Of a stretch of 64,000 bases of DNA, positions 1-9,314 are shown one piece after another. The stretch spans positions 62,001 to 126,000 of the forward strand of contig JACMLM010000034.1 of assembly GCA_014379595.1 (NCBI GenBank). The letters run 5' to 3'. The notes under the pieces are model-generated. The model searched no databases. It was given only the letters and a program-made list of their open reading frames with translations, and was not told the DNA's origin. The stretch's first letter is position 1, and the number at the start of each line of letters is the position of its first letter. Both the position numbers and the translations under genes were made by a program. Source of the stretch: Anaerolineales bacterium (lineage in GTDB: Bacteria > Chloroflexota > Anaerolineae > Anaerolineales > Villigracilaceae).

Positions 1-3000
1 CTGGGCATAGGCATTGAGATCGCCCATAATGAGGAAGTCCGGGTCGCCGCTGCCTGTCGGGTCAGTCGCCAGCCAATCCACCAAGGCCTGTGCCGCAAGC
101 GTGCGTGTCCCGTTACAGTTTCCCTGACCATCGCCGGCATCCGGGTCACCAGCACACGCAGAACCCTTGGATTTGAGATGGTTTACAACCACAGTGAATC
201 GAGCGCCTGTTGCCAGTTCTTCGAATGTCTGTGCTAATGCTGGTCGGCTTCGAGTATCGATAAAGCGTGGATCATCGGTCGAATCCAGAATTTGGTACGG
301 ACCGATCGGTGTGACGACTGCGGGCCTATAAATGATACCCACTTTGATCGCGTCGGTGCCAATGGGGCCCGTATCGATATAGTCATAGCCAGGCATCCCG
401 GATGTGATGCTATCCAACGGTTCAGCACCTGGCGTGCTCTCTAATTCATTCAAACCGATAACATCGGCGTCGAGACCCAAAAGGGCTGTGAGGAGTTTGT
501 CGCGTTGACGTGTGAATTCATTCGGCTCGATTGAATCGGCACCACGGCAATCTAGATTCTGAAGGGCACCACAAGGTCCACCGCCAGTATCGCTGGCGGT
601 AGTGTCGAGGGTCACGAAGAAGTTGAGCGTATTCATCGCCGCAACGCGGAGAGTACCACCCACCGGTTCAGGCGAAGCTGGGCGTGGGTTCACAGGTGTG
701 TAGTCTGCAGGTCCCGTTGGGATGATGCGGTACAGGCTGAAGTCGAAGCCGAGCACACCGACCGCATTCTCGACTGTATCACCGCCACGGAAGAGGTTGC
801 TCAACGAGAATGCTAATCCGTTCGGATGGCGCAAAGTGCTTGGATTCTGGGCGCTCTGCACATCATCCAGCGTGATGCGGCTCAAAGCGTTGGCAGCGAT
901 ACGTGCGTTCGCTGGTGCGCCGGGTTCGTCAATTGCCGTTCCTGAGAAGGGCCGGGACTCGCTACCAAGAGGCAGTGCAAGAACCATTTCGCCAAAACGG
1001 GCATAGTTGAAATATTCAGCAATGACCAACGGTTGCGGGAAGCGCACCAACATGCCCTCATACCGTTCAGCAAACGTTGCACTGACAAAAGGCAAAGTCA
1101 CATCTGTTACAGGAACACCACCTGTATCACAATTAACAACGTTCGTTACCGGAGCTGAGTCGCTGTTCGAGCCATTGAGCGTGGTCTGGTTGAAGCGTTC
1201 GCGTGCAAAACCGGTCACGCGTACTACATCCCCAATATTGACCAAGTTGGAAGCACCGGTAAATACGAAGATACCATCCGAGGTTGTCGCATCACCATCA
1301 CCAGTTAGATCCTGGATATAGAAACCCGAAGCGGCTGCAGTCCCTTCAAAGTCACCAACTACGACGCCCTCTGTAGTGACATTGCCAGGAATAGTTGTAG
1401 CAGCACCACTGCCCTGGATGCTATATATAGGTGTGAATGATTGTGTACACACATCAACATCATCGTTGACAATGGTTCCCAGGCCCTGTCCATCGACAAG
1501 AATAGCGCCTGTCACATTGCTGACATTGACGAAAAATGTCTCGTCAGCTCCTTCGTCAGTTGCATCTCCGTTGACTAAGACACTAAAGGAGTAACTTGAA
1601 CTATTAGCTGGAATGGATTGCCCGGTCAGAGAATTAGTTTGGTAATCATTGTCAGCAATAGTTGCTGTGTTTTCAGCAGTCGTGATATCAAATGTCACGC
1701 CGCCTGCGTTGGCAGGGGATGAGAGATTAACTGTGAAGTCGAATGATGTTGTTCCCGAGTTGCCTTCACTCATAGAAACATCAGTAATCGTTAAGTTGGG
1801 ATTGGGTGGAGGAGTGTTGCGCGGATTTGGTGCACTAGTAGAAAAATCAGCTGTATTATTGTCTGTATCTGTAGCGCCATTTGCAGCTCGGAAGATAGCT
1901 GTTGTTGTGCTTGGTGCAGGAGCTGGTGCTCCACCCTCAGAACAGTTCGCTGTAGCGCCATACCCTACAAAATCAACAATTGGCGCGGCGATCGGACAAC
2001 CGTTGGTCCCGCTCAACGCGGTTGAATTGTTAACCAACGCCACCTTACCAGCAGTTGCACTCATTGCAATGGTGCCAGTTGCATTTGGTGTGGGGAGCGG
2101 ACTGACACCATTAGCGTTTCCACCCTCCTGAACCAGATAATACTGACCAGGAGCTACAGTGCCAGATAGGGCCGTTACCTGCCAGCTTGTGCCAGCAGCC
2201 GAAGCATACTGCACCGACCAACCAGTAATATTAACAGGGTTCGCGCTGCGGTTGTAGAGTTCAATGTAGTCATTCGTATAGGTTGAACAGCCAGCCGTAC
2301 CACAACCCGCACCACTATAAATCTGACTAATAACAACTTCGCTGGTTGAAAGAGGAGCTGCTGTATTGAAACTGGCACTGAAGTTAGCAGCCATCTCATT
2401 GGGTGGATCATTCGCATCCTCATCTGTCACACTACTTGCAGTCACGTTAATTGTGCAAGTGGTGCTCGCTGGCAAATCACTTGCCGGGTCAATGACAACG
2501 CTGGAAAGGTTATCAACTATAGCGTTGCTCGCGACCACACTACCCGCAGGGCACTCAACGGTGATCGCACCTGCGGCTACATCCACTGCCTCGCTGAAAT
2601 TGACGGTGATATTGGTATTGACAGCGACATTTATTGCGCCATTCGTGGGAGTAGTGCTAGAAACAGAAGGAGCGGTATCCCCTACTACAATGGGATTACC
2701 ACTAACAGTAAAGTTATCCACCCGGTTCGTTCCACCAATTCCGCCGGCTGCGCTGGTGGCGATGAGTCTGAAATAGACATTTGACTGATTGTCGACGGCC
2801 GTGACAGCAGAGAGATTAAAGCTAAAGTTAGACGAAGCAGGCGTGGAGGAACTCCAAGTAGTCGCGGCAACAGTATACGAACCGAAATCGGTAAAGGTAG
2901 TTCCGTCTGTACTGTATGCCAGTTTGAAGTCAGCCGGCCCAGTGCCGCTCCGGGTTTGATCCCAGGAAACCTGAATGCTTTGAAAGGTCAATGTGCTGAC

Positions 3001-3303
3001 GGTGAACTGATAATAATCACCGATTGCCCAGGTGTTCGAACTGAAGGAATCGGTCGAACCATTTCCGGCTGGCGTCGTCCAATCGGTGGATGCGCTCGCG
3101 TGAAAACCGCCGGCGTTACCGGACCCTACAACGGGTGCTATGGCGTTGGGATAGGTTGCCGCATCCGTGGCATCGAGGGGCGGTGGTTCAAAAGTCCATT
3201 GCGCGATGTTGGTAGCAGCCTGCGCGCTTTGCACCGGCAAAGCCATCAGCATCAAAGCCAGAATCGTAATCGCTGAAAACATCTTGAACAAAGATTTATT
3301 CAT
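1..3303 (-). CDS. Secreted ExeM/NucH-like multidomain nuclease (3' end outside window)
   Basis: An open frame reads from an ATG at 3303 (GAGGAGAG ribosome site upstream) to base 1 without a stop, giving 1101 residues, so the C-terminus is missing. Residues 1-26 are a signal peptide (MNKSLFKMF.., LMALPVQSAQA). After an N-terminal beta-rich region come a Big_5/SbsA-type Ig domain (about 207-294), a lamin-tail domain (about 320-400, VVISQIYSGAG..DYIELYN), a Calx-beta domain (about 501-614), an OB-like domain of the ExeM/YhcR type (about 622-700) and an endonuclease/exonuclease/phosphatase domain from about 882. The last shows AAMNTLNFF, GLNELES (catalytic-type Glu near 954) and GDLNAY at the edge. 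Known relatives are extracellular DNases; a role in scavenging or biofilm DNA turnover is inference. Identification is strong, the exact substrate is not. Confidence 0.9.
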   Translation of the reverse strand, partial: MNKSLFKMFSAITILALMLMALPVQSAQAATNIAQWTFEPPPLDATDAATYPNAIAPVVGSGNAGGFHASASTDWTTPAGNGSTDSFSSNTWAIGDYYQFTVSTLTFQSIQVSWDQTRSGTGPADFKLAYSTDGTTFTDFGSYTVAATTWSSSTPASSNFSFNLSAVTAVDNQSNVYFRLIATSAAGGIGGTNRVDNFTVSGNPIVVGDTAPSVSSTTPTNGAINVAVNTNITVNFSEAVDVAAGAITVECPAGSVVASNAIVDNLSSVVIDPASDLPASTTCTINVTASSVTDEDANDPPNEMAANFSASFNTAAPLSTSEVVISQIYSGAGCGTAGCSTYTNDYIELYNRSANPVNITGWSVQYASAAGTSWQVTALSGTVAPGQYYLVQEGGNANGVSPLPTPNATGTIAMSATAGKVALVNNSTALSGTNGCPIAAPIVDFVGYGATANCSEGGAPAPAPSTTTAIFRAANGATDTDNNTADFSTSAPNPRNTPPPNPNLTITDVSMSEGNSGTTSFDFTVNLSSPANAGGVTFDITTAENTATIADNDYQTNSLTGQSIPANSSSYSFSVLVNGDATDEGADETFFVNVSNVTGAILVDGQGLGTIVNDDVDVCTQSFTPIYSIQGSGAATTIPGNVTTEGVVVGDFEGTAAASGFYIQDLTGDGDATTSDGIFVFTGASNLVNIGDVVRVTGFARERFNQTTLNGSNSDSAPVTNVVNCDTGGVPVTDVTLPFVSATFAERYEGMLVRFPQPLVIAEYFNYARFGEMVLALPLGSESRPFSGTAIDEPGAPANARIAANALSRITLDDVQSAQNPSTLRHPNGLAFSLSNLFRGGDTVENAVGVLGFDFSLYRIIPTGPADYTPVNPRPASPEPVGGTLRVAAMNTLNFFVTLDTTASDTGGGPCGALQNLDCRGADSIEPNEFTRQRDKLLTALLGLDADVIGLNELESTPGAEPLDSITSGMPGYDYIDTGPIGTDAIKVGIIYRPAVVTPIGPYQILDSTDDPRFIDTRSRPALAQTFEELATGARFTVVVNHLKSKGSACAGDPDAGDGQGNCNGTRTLAAQALVDWLATDPTGSGDPDFLIMGDLNAYAQ

Positions 3304-3544
3304 GCTACTCTCCTCTAATTGGTAGAAAGGCCGGGATATTAAAATATGCCTCAAGGGCTGGAATGGGTGTGAAGTTCGGTTTTCACGAACGCAAAGCACC
3401 TCCTAAATTACTCACATGCAATCCAATACTTTTATGCTTTCCCACTATGTTATGTCTATTATTATAGGTCAAGCCTGAAAAAAAGCAAGATGACTTGTGA
3501 CCCATTAGCGATTTTTAAGTTAGTACCTTGTACAAAACCCCTGC

Positions 3545-3550
3545 TATAAT
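3545..3550 (+). promoter_or_regulatory. -10 box TATAAT close to the start codon
   Basis: TATAAT lies 14 nt before the ATG at 3559, and there is no purine-rich Shine-Dalgarno between them. Transcription would start within a few bases of the ATG. No convincing -35 is seen at 16-18 nt spacing. Confidence 0.5.
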
Positions 3551-3558
3551 TTTGGCCC

Positions 3559-4383
3559 ATGACCCTCATTCGAAATGCACTAAAACATCTCTGGACCCGC
3601 GATAGCAGCGTGCTGCTAGGTGGGTTCTTTGTCACTATCATTCTTATTCTTTATATTTGGTGGCCGCTTGCACAGGAAGTACTCTCCTATATTGATTGGA
3701 ACGGTGCCTGGTGGCTGTACATGGATTGGCTTTTGCTGGGCGTTTTCCTGTTCATGTCCATTACGATTGTGGCGCGTGCGAATCTCAAGACCGATGTGCT
3801 GATCGTCTTCGTTGGCATGTGCGGCGGATTGGCTATTGAGTCATGGGGTACGCAAACAAATCTCTGGCATTATTACACCGCCGAACGCCCACCTTTGTGG
3901 ATCATCCCTGCCTGGCCGATTGCAAGCCTTTCGATTGACCGAATTACAAGATTCCTTAACGCAACAATTGAAAGAGTGAGCAAACAAATCAAGCCAACTA
4001 TTCTCCATTCTCTATTCTCTCTTTTCTATTGGCTGACCTTCGTTTCTTTCTTAACCTTGATGCTGGTCTTCGTTTCTCCAACATTTGACAAGTCCTATAC
4101 ATGGCTCGCGATAATCTTGTGTATTCTTCTGATCGCTACTCCAACAAACTATCGTTTTGCTTTACTAACGTTTATTGCAGGTGCAGGACTCGGTTACTTC
4201 CTGGAGTTGTGGGGGACAACTCGTGAATGTTGGATCTACTATACTAATGAAAAGCCACCGTTATTTGCAGTGCTGGCACATGGTATGGCGGCTGTCGCTT
4301 TTTGGAGGGCGGGGTTACTGGTCAGTATGGTATTGGAAAAGATACCCATTAGCAGGAAGTTGTTTGTTAGAAGTGAACAATAG
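3559..4383 (+). CDS. Unknown 8-TM integral membrane protein with an internal duplication
   Basis: This 274-residue protein has about eight hydrophobic segments (near 16-38, 50-72, 78-97, 110-125, 149-173, 180-195, 199-220 and 235-262). Two copies of one motif are visible. The first half has GLAIESWGTQTNLWHYYT followed by ERPPLWIIPAW. The second half has GYFLELWGTTRECWIYYT followed by EKPPLFAVLAH. This suggests 4+4 TM halves from an ancient duplication with the conserved E-WGT-W-YYT-E-PP residues facing one site. I do not recognise a named family. It is a single-gene unit, with a promoter box just upstream and a terminator just downstream. Confidence 0.8.
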   Translation: MTLIRNALKHLWTRDSSVLLGGFFVTIILILYIWWPLAQEVLSYIDWNGAWWLYMDWLLLGVFLFMSITIVARANLKTDVLIVFVGMCGGLAIESWGTQTNLWHYYTAERPPLWIIPAWPIASLSIDRITRFLNATIERVSKQIKPTILHSLFSLFYWLTFVSFLTLMLVFVSPTFDKSYTWLAIILCILLIATPTNYRFALLTFIAGAGLGYFLELWGTTRECWIYYTNEKPPLFAVLAHGMAAVAFWRAGLLVSMVLEKIPISRKLFVRSEQ

Positions 4384-4384
4384 A

Positions 4385-4420
4385 TAAAAACACGCGAGCT
4401 GAAAAGCCTGCGTGTTTTTA
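4385..4420 (+). terminator. Rho-independent terminator
   Basis: A perfect 11-bp stem TAAAAACACGC / GCGTGTTTTTA with a 14-nt loop starts 2 nt after the stop at 4383. The right arm ends in a T run. Confidence 0.8.
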
Positions 4421-4493
4421 TTCTCAGTGTGACCAAAATTTTCAGAAAACAGAATCAAGCCTGAGTGAGAGAAGAAGCGGACTCAGAAGCCCC

Positions 4494-4521
4494 TTGACAG
4501 TGGGCAGAATCGTCCTATAAT
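4494..4521 (+). promoter_or_regulatory. Consensus sigma-70-type promoter of the tetR-ABC operon
   Basis: TTGACA (4494-4499), a 16-nt spacer and TATAAT (4516-4521) form a near-perfect promoter. The expected start site is near 4528, inside the palindromic operator and upstream of the ATG at 4559. Confidence 0.85.
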
Positions 4522-4522
4522 G

Positions 4523-4552
4523 TGACCTGCAGGTCATATGACCCTGAGGTCA
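4523..4552 (+). promoter_or_regulatory. Tandem palindromic operator, probable TetR-family binding site
   Basis: Two inverted repeats sit 16 bp apart (start to start): TGACCTGCAGGTCA (4523-4536, perfect) and TGACCCTGAGGTCA (4539-4552, TGACC/GGTCA arms). They begin right after the -10 box and cover the likely start site, so a repressor bound here would block initiation. Autoregulation by the adjacent TetR protein is the simplest reading. Confidence 0.75.
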
Positions 4553-4558
4553 CATTTT

Positions 4559-5239
4559 ATGCCTAAACAGACTTTTCTCAACCTTCCCGAAGAAAAACGC
4601 GAAATAATCATAAACGCCGCGGTAGAAGAATTTGCCGAATACGGTTTAGAGAACGCTTCTACGAATCGCATTGTAAAAAACAGCAGCATTGCAAAAGGAA
4701 GTTTCTATCAATATTTTGAAGACAAACAGGATGTCTTTATGCATTTGCTCGCTGTAATCGAGCAAAAGGAAATAGAGTTTTTTAAAGATAGGCATCCACC
4801 TACTCATAACATGGATACCTTCCAATACTTCCACTGGATGGTCAAAACAGGTATGGAGTTCGGACTCGATCACCCGCGTATGATCCAAGCCTCCTGGCGT
4901 GTATTACTTGGCGACGGTTTGTATTACGGGAAGGATTTTGCACTATATCGTGAGAAGACAAAGCAGGCGCTTACGATGATGATCAAGCAAGCTATCCAAA
5001 ATGGCGAAGTTGATCCAAGTGTGGATGTTGAACTGGCTGTCATGATTATGGAAACATGGAGTAATGCAATCACCTCATATTTCTTGAACGAAGGCACAAA
5101 ACAAAAAGATATCTTAAAGTGGATGCGTTCAGCAAAGACTCAGGACAGAATAGATAAATTGTTATATGTAATGGAATACGGATTACGAAAAACAGAATCA
5201 GAATTCAAAGAAGTATTTAAAGAAAGGAAATCAAAATGA
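4559..5239 (+). CDS. TetR/AcrR-family transcriptional regulator
   Basis: This 226-residue repressor-type protein opens with a classic TetR helix-turn-helix (KREIIINAAVEEFAEYG, then STNRIVKNSSIAKGSFYQYF). An in-frame ATG at 4538 lies inside the operator, only about 10 nt after the predicted transcription start, so I place the start at 4559 (MPKQTFLNLP) with GAGG 10 nt upstream. The C-terminal domain should bind an unknown ligand. Its stop overlaps the ATG of the next permease (ATGA), so regulator and transporter are one transcription unit. It probably represses the export operon through the palindromes at 4523-4552. Confidence 0.9.
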   Translation: MPKQTFLNLPEEKREIIINAAVEEFAEYGLENASTNRIVKNSSIAKGSFYQYFEDKQDVFMHLLAVIEQKEIEFFKDRHPPTHNMDTFQYFHWMVKTGMEFGLDHPRMIQASWRVLLGDGLYYGKDFALYREKTKQALTMMIKQAIQNGEVDPSVDVELAVMIMETWSNAITSYFLNEGTKQKDILKWMRSAKTQDRIDKLLYVMEYGLRKTESEFKEVFKERKSK

Positions 5240-6465
5240 ATTTATATCTGCGCCTTGCATGGCGTAACATTTGGCGTCATCGTCGTCGTACCGTCATTAT
5301 CGCATTGGCGATGGGGCTTTCACTTGGCATGATGATGTTTTATGACGGTTTGATCGATGGATTCAATCAAGCGATTGCTGGAAATGCAGTACGCGTACTT
5401 GGAGGAAATATTCAAGTCCATGCACAAGGCTATCGCGAAAAAGTAGATAGCAATCCGCTTCTTCCTTTGACCGATGACTCGGCGATTGTTCAAGCGGCAT
5501 TATCTCAACCTGACGTAGTTGCCGCTTCGCGTCGCATCCAAACAGGTGGACTGGTTAGTAATAGTGAAGGATCATTTCCACTTAATATCATCGGCATTGA
5601 ACCCGAAGCGGAAGCTCCTGTTAGTTTAATTGCAGAGCATATTGTTGATGGACGATATTTGGAATCAACAGATGAAGATTCAATCCTGATCGGTAAAGGA
5701 TTGGCAGATGCTCTGGCATTAGAAGTAGGTGACCGTATCACAATGGTTGGAAGTGACATTCACAAACAAAATCGTCAACGTACAATGACGGTAATTGGTA
5801 TTTACGATATCGGCATCCCAAGCATGGAAAAAGGCACGCTTTATATTTCACTCGCTGAAGCACAAAACCTTTTCGATCTGCGTGACCAATCTACCGAAGT
5901 ACAAATTACATTGAAGAAAGTTGGCTTGGAATCAAAAGTAGTGTCTGCACTTTCTGCTGTTTTACCAAATTATGAAGTTGAATCGTGGGCCAATAATTAT
6001 CCTGAACTTGGCAATGCAGTCGGACGAAAAAATATCGTCATGGATATTTTCAGCGTCATCATCGTGGCGATTGCTGGCATCGGTATTTTGAATCTGCTTT
6101 TGATGGCAATCTACGAACGGACTCGTGAAATTGGTTTGCTTGGTGCCATGGGACTCAAACCTAGTCAAATCGCTACTACATTCATCTTTGAAGGTGCATT
6201 GATCGGCGTAGTAGGTGTAATTGCAGGCATAGCCATGGGATTGGGAATCAACCTCAGCCTTATGCAAGTGGGCATGGACTACAGTCAGTTTGCAGGTATG
6301 ACGGATTACATGGCTTTGATTAGTGGACGTGTTTATCCCACATTGGGTGTAAGTAAATTATTTATGCGCGCTGTGATTATGCTCATAATCGCTGTTTTAG
6401 CTGCATTGATTCCTGCTGTGATTGCATCCAAGCGTGAGCCATCTGAGGCATTACATCACGTATAA
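5236..6465 (+). CDS. ABC transporter permease, FtsX/MacB (LolC/E-like) family
   Basis: This 409-residue permease has the family layout: an N-terminal TM (about 18-40, RRTVIIALAMGLSLGMMMF), a large extracytoplasmic MacB-type periplasmic core domain (about 45-240), and three C-terminal TMs (about 270-295, 320-345, 375-398) with the FtsX motif ERTREIGLLGAMGLKPSQI between the first two. The start overlaps tetR by 4 bp, with AAAGGAAA upstream. It is paired with a second permease at 6550 and the ATPase at 7772. Such complexes act by mechanotransmission to export lipoproteins, peptides or drugs. The substrate here is unknown. Confidence 0.9.
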   Translation: MNLYLRLAWRNIWRHRRRTVIIALAMGLSLGMMMFYDGLIDGFNQAIAGNAVRVLGGNIQVHAQGYREKVDSNPLLPLTDDSAIVQAALSQPDVVAASRRIQTGGLVSNSEGSFPLNIIGIEPEAEAPVSLIAEHIVDGRYLESTDEDSILIGKGLADALALEVGDRITMVGSDIHKQNRQRTMTVIGIYDIGIPSMEKGTLYISLAEAQNLFDLRDQSTEVQITLKKVGLESKVVSALSAVLPNYEVESWANNYPELGNAVGRKNIVMDIFSVIIVAIAGIGILNLLLMAIYERTREIGLLGAMGLKPSQIATTFIFEGALIGVVGVIAGIAMGLGINLSLMQVGMDYSQFAGMTDYMALISGRVYPTLGVSKLFMRAVIMLIIAVLAALIPAVIASKREPSEALHHV

Positions 6466-6470
6466 AGAAT

Positions 6471-6532
6471 AGACCTGATAGGTTTCCGCGAATAAGTCTA
6501 ATGGTGAAAACCCTATAAAACCTGTCAGGTCT
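6471..6532. repeat. Intergenic inverted repeat (AGACCTG-AGGTTT type)
   Basis: AGACCTGATAGGTTT (6471-6485) faces AAACCTGTCAGGTCT (6518-6532) with one mismatch in the arms. It sits inside the transporter operon between the two permease genes and has no T run, so it looks like a dispersed palindromic element rather than a terminator. Confidence 0.6.
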
Positions 6533-6549
6533 GGAAAAGATAAATAAAT

Positions 6550-7770
6550 ATGACACAAGCATTCAAATTAGCATTTCGCAATCTGGGACGTAACAAATCC
6601 CGTTCACTGCTCTCTGCTTTAGCAGTAGGTATTGGCATGGCATTGTTGCTCCTCATGGTATCTGTTCTTGAAGGTGAAATGAACGGTGCGTTGAATAACA
6701 CCATTCGCCTACAAAGCGGACATTTGCAAATAAGACCAGCGGCTTATGATGAAAATAAAATCAGCTTGAAATGGGATGAAATGATAGCAGACCCTGAACA
6801 AGTTGCTGAAAAGATTAAAACTTTGCCGCAAGTGACGGTCGCAACACCTCGATTGATCGCCAGCAGTATTCTCACTATCAGTGATGAATCAAAAGGCGTA
6901 CAAATCCTTGGCATTGACCCTGACTCTGTAGCGAATCAGCCTTTTCGTGATGGGATGATCGCTGGTGAATTCATTCAAGCTGATGATCGTGAAGGTATCC
7001 TGATAGGCAACGTCCTTGCTGATAAATTGAGCCTAAACGTTGGCGATAAAGTTAATTTATTGGTCACTACGTCCAATGGCGATGTAAATGAACAGTTGTT
7101 TACCATTCGTGGCATCTTTACAACAAGAACGCCTGGATATGATGAAAGTACGATCTTCATGCCGCTTGCTAAAGCCCAAACCATTACAGCCACTGAAAAT
7201 CATGCCAGCACAATTTTTGTGATGTTAAAAAACGGTGAAGATGCCGAAGCCGTTGCACAAGCCATTCAATCAAACAATTACAAAGTTCTCACTTGGCGCG
7301 AGCAAAATGTATTCATCACTCAATTTGAAGATTATGCCAATGCATTCTTTATCGTTCTCTATCTGATCGTTCTTGGAATCACTGCTACAGTGGTCACAAA
7401 CACATTGGTCATGGCGGTCTTTGAACGTACACGAGAGATCGGTATTCTAGCTGCTATTGGAATGAAAGGGCGCGGTATCATGGCGCAATTTCTAGCTGAA
7501 GCCGCATTACTTGCAACGGGCGGTGTCATCGGTGGACTAATTATCGGTGGAGCCGCAGTTGCTTATTTCACTATCAATGGGATTTACATTGGCGATCTTG
7601 GTGTTAGTGGCGTACTCTTTGAAGACCGCATCTATGCCCACCTCACATTAGAAAATACGATCACGTTAGGTATTGTTACATATATTATTACTCTTATCGC
7701 TTCACTTTATCCTGCATCACTTGCTGCACGCATGGAACCTGTTGAAGCATTACATGGAGCAGGAGCTTAA
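6550..7770 (+). CDS. Second ABC transporter permease, FtsX/MacB family
   Basis: This 406-residue protein has the same architecture as the upstream permease: TM near 18-42, a MacB_PCD extracytoplasmic domain, and three C-terminal TMs, with [20 protein letters not shown] as the family signature. Similarity to the 5236 permease is clear but limited, so this is an old paralogue and the pair likely forms a heterodimer (LolC/LolE-like arrangement). The stop is directly followed by the ATPase start (TAA then AATGG). A palindromic element separates it from the first permease. Confidence 0.9.
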   Translation: MTQAFKLAFRNLGRNKSRSLLSALAVGIGMALLLLMVSVLEGEMNGALNNTIRLQSGHLQIRPAAYDENKISLKWDEMIADPEQVAEKIKTLPQVTVATPRLIASSILTISDESKGVQILGIDPDSVANQPFRDGMIAGEFIQADDREGILIGNVLADKLSLNVGDKVNLLVTTSNGDVNEQLFTIRGIFTTRTPGYDESTIFMPLAKAQTITATENHASTIFVMLKNGEDAEAVAQAIQSNNYKVLTWREQNVFITQFEDYANAFFIVLYLIVLGITATVVTNTLVMAVFERTREIGILAAIGMKGRGIMAQFLAEAALLATGGVIGGLIIGGAAVAYFTINGIYIGDLGVSGVLFEDRIYAHLTLENTITLGIVTYIITLIASLYPASLAARMEPVEALHGAGA

Positions 7771-7771
7771 A

Positions 7772-8470
7772 ATGGAAGTTACAAAAGTTACAGATGCAAC
7801 ACGCACATATAAAATTGGTGAAGTAGAAACCAAGGCATTACGCGGCGTAAGCTTATCAATTGACAATGGTGAATTCACTGCATTGGTTGGACCATCAGGT
7901 TCGGGCAAAACAACATTATTGCAACTTATCGGTTTGCTGGATCAACCCACCACAGGAACCGTATCTATCAATGGAAAAGATGCCACAGGTTTGAATCGCA
8001 ATCAACGTGCAGACCTGCGCAAAGATGCCATTGGATTCGTCTTTCAATTCTTTGCACTCATTCCAACATTGACCGCTTATGAAAATATAGAAATGCCTTT
8101 GTTGCTGAACAACACCAAACCAGCCGATAGAAAGAAACGAGTCAATGAAATGCTGGAAGCTGTGGGACTCACTGACCGTGCGCATCATCGCCCTGACCAG
8201 CTTTCTGGCGGACAACAACAACGCGTCGCTGTCGCTCGAGCGCTTGCTGCCAACCCCAGGCTGATCCTAGCTGACGAACCTACCGCCAACCTCGATACCG
8301 AAAATGGTAAGCAAGTGATGGATATTATGCAGAGACTTAATCAAGAAACTGGTGTGACATTTGTATTCGCCACACATGACAACCGTGTCATCAGCTATGC
8401 CAAACGAATTGTCACTTTAGAGGACGGATTAATTACGCAAGATAAAAAAGTCAACGGAAAATCGAAATAG
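7772..8470 (+). CDS. ABC transporter ATP-binding protein (MacB/LolD-type)
   Basis: This 232-residue ATPase powers the two adjacent permeases. It has Walker [10 protein letters not shown] (about residues 40-48), a Q-loop at [11 protein letters not shown], the signature [15 protein letters not shown], Walker [13 protein letters not shown] and the H-loop in FATHD. The frame is open upstream to 7673, but the ATG at 7772 with GGAGC upstream fits family length and falls just after the permease stop. The [10 protein letters not shown] signature plus the permease type identify the MacB/LolD/FtsE-like subfamily. Confidence 0.93.
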   Translation: MEVTKVTDATRTYKIGEVETKALRGVSLSIDNGEFTALVGPSGSGKTTLLQLIGLLDQPTTGTVSINGKDATGLNRNQRADLRKDAIGFVFQFFALIPTLTAYENIEMPLLLNNTKPADRKKRVNEMLEAVGLTDRAHHRPDQLSGGQQQRVAVARALAANPRLILADEPTANLDTENGKQVMDIMQRLNQETGVTFVFATHDNRVISYAKRIVTLEDGLITQDKKVNGKSK

Positions 8471-8477
8471 AGTAAGC

Positions 8478-9314
8478 ATGAAGAAAATATATTTGATCAC
8501 AGCAATAATTATAAGTTTGTCTCTCACCGCCTGTGGCTCAGCATCCACACAGGAAGCTATTCCCACAATAGTTTTAGATGATGGCAGCCCTGCTCCGTTG
8601 AACAGCTCATCAAGTTCAGGGGGGGCTATCCCAGCTTCTGCAATTGTTGTTCCGTTACAGGAAGCTAGTCTTTCATTCACATCTGTTGGCCGTGTGACCG
8701 ATGTAAATGTACAAGTTGGTGATGTCGTTAAAGCAGGAGACATCCTTGTTAAATTGGATACAAGTATTTTGGAAGCGAAGGTCAAAGAGGCGGAAGCCAA
8801 TCTGGCGTACGCAGAGATCCAACTCAGTTATTTGATTCGCGTCACAGGTTGTCGCGGAGAAGGTTGTGCGCCCAGTCAACAGCATATTGAAGTGGCAGAA
8901 AATGATATCGCACACGCTCACGCTTTGGTCGATTCCGCAAAAGCAGTTCTGGAATCTCAATCGAATCTGACTGCACCTTTTGATGGTGTTGTTGTCTCTG
9001 TTGATATTTCTCCAGCCGAAACTGTTACGCCTGGGCAGGTTGTGATCGTAATCGGCGATCTATCTCATTATCGAATCGAAACAACTGATTTGAGTGAACG
9101 GGATGTGTCGAAGGTGAAAGTGGGGCAGGATGTTAATGTGTTTATTGAAGCTTTGAATCAAAATCTTACCGGCAAAGTGGCAGATGTATCACGCATCTCA
9201 ACCACTCTCGGCGGGGATGTGGTTTACAAAGTGACCATTGACTTCGATCAGCAGCCTGATGGTTTACTCTGGGGTATGAGTGCAGACGTTGAAATCCTTA
9301 TTGATAATGAATGA
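8478..9314 (+). CDS. Membrane-fusion (HlyD/RND-adaptor-like) lipoprotein
   Basis: This 278-residue predicted lipoprotein has the signal MKKIYLITAIIISLSLTAC with lipobox LTAC. The mature part has a split biotinyl-lipoyl-like domain (VGDVVKAGDILVKLD and LTAPFDGVVVSV), a short helical hairpin between the halves (about 95-155) and a beta-barrel segment (DVNVFIEA..GKVADVSRIS). The hairpin contains an unusual VTGCRGEGCAPSQ insert with two cysteines. In an organism without an outer membrane it would sit on the outer face of the cytoplasmic membrane and work with the MacB-type permeases. It overlaps the next adaptor gene. Confidence 0.85.
   Translation: MKKIYLITAIIISLSLTACGSASTQEAIPTIVLDDGSPAPLNSSSSSGGAIPASAIVVPLQEASLSFTSVGRVTDVNVQVGDVVKAGDILVKLDTSILEAKVKEAEANLAYAEIQLSYLIRVTGCRGEGCAPSQQHIEVAENDIAHAHALVDSAKAVLESQSNLTAPFDGVVVSVDISPAETVTPGQVVIVIGDLSHYRIETTDLSERDVSKVKVGQDVNVFIEALNQNLTGKVADVSRISTTLGGDVVYKVTIDFDQQPDGLLWGMSADVEILIDNE

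Noticed and set aside
722-3276. Several plus-strand ORFs of 70-160 codons
   Set aside because: They are antisense to the continuous secreted nuclease frame on the minus strand and have no ribosome sites or family motifs.
3304-3558. Riboswitch in the long leader of the nuclease gene
   Set aside because: Only a weak GTGAA..TTCAC-type stem is seen. No known riboswitch core could be recognised.
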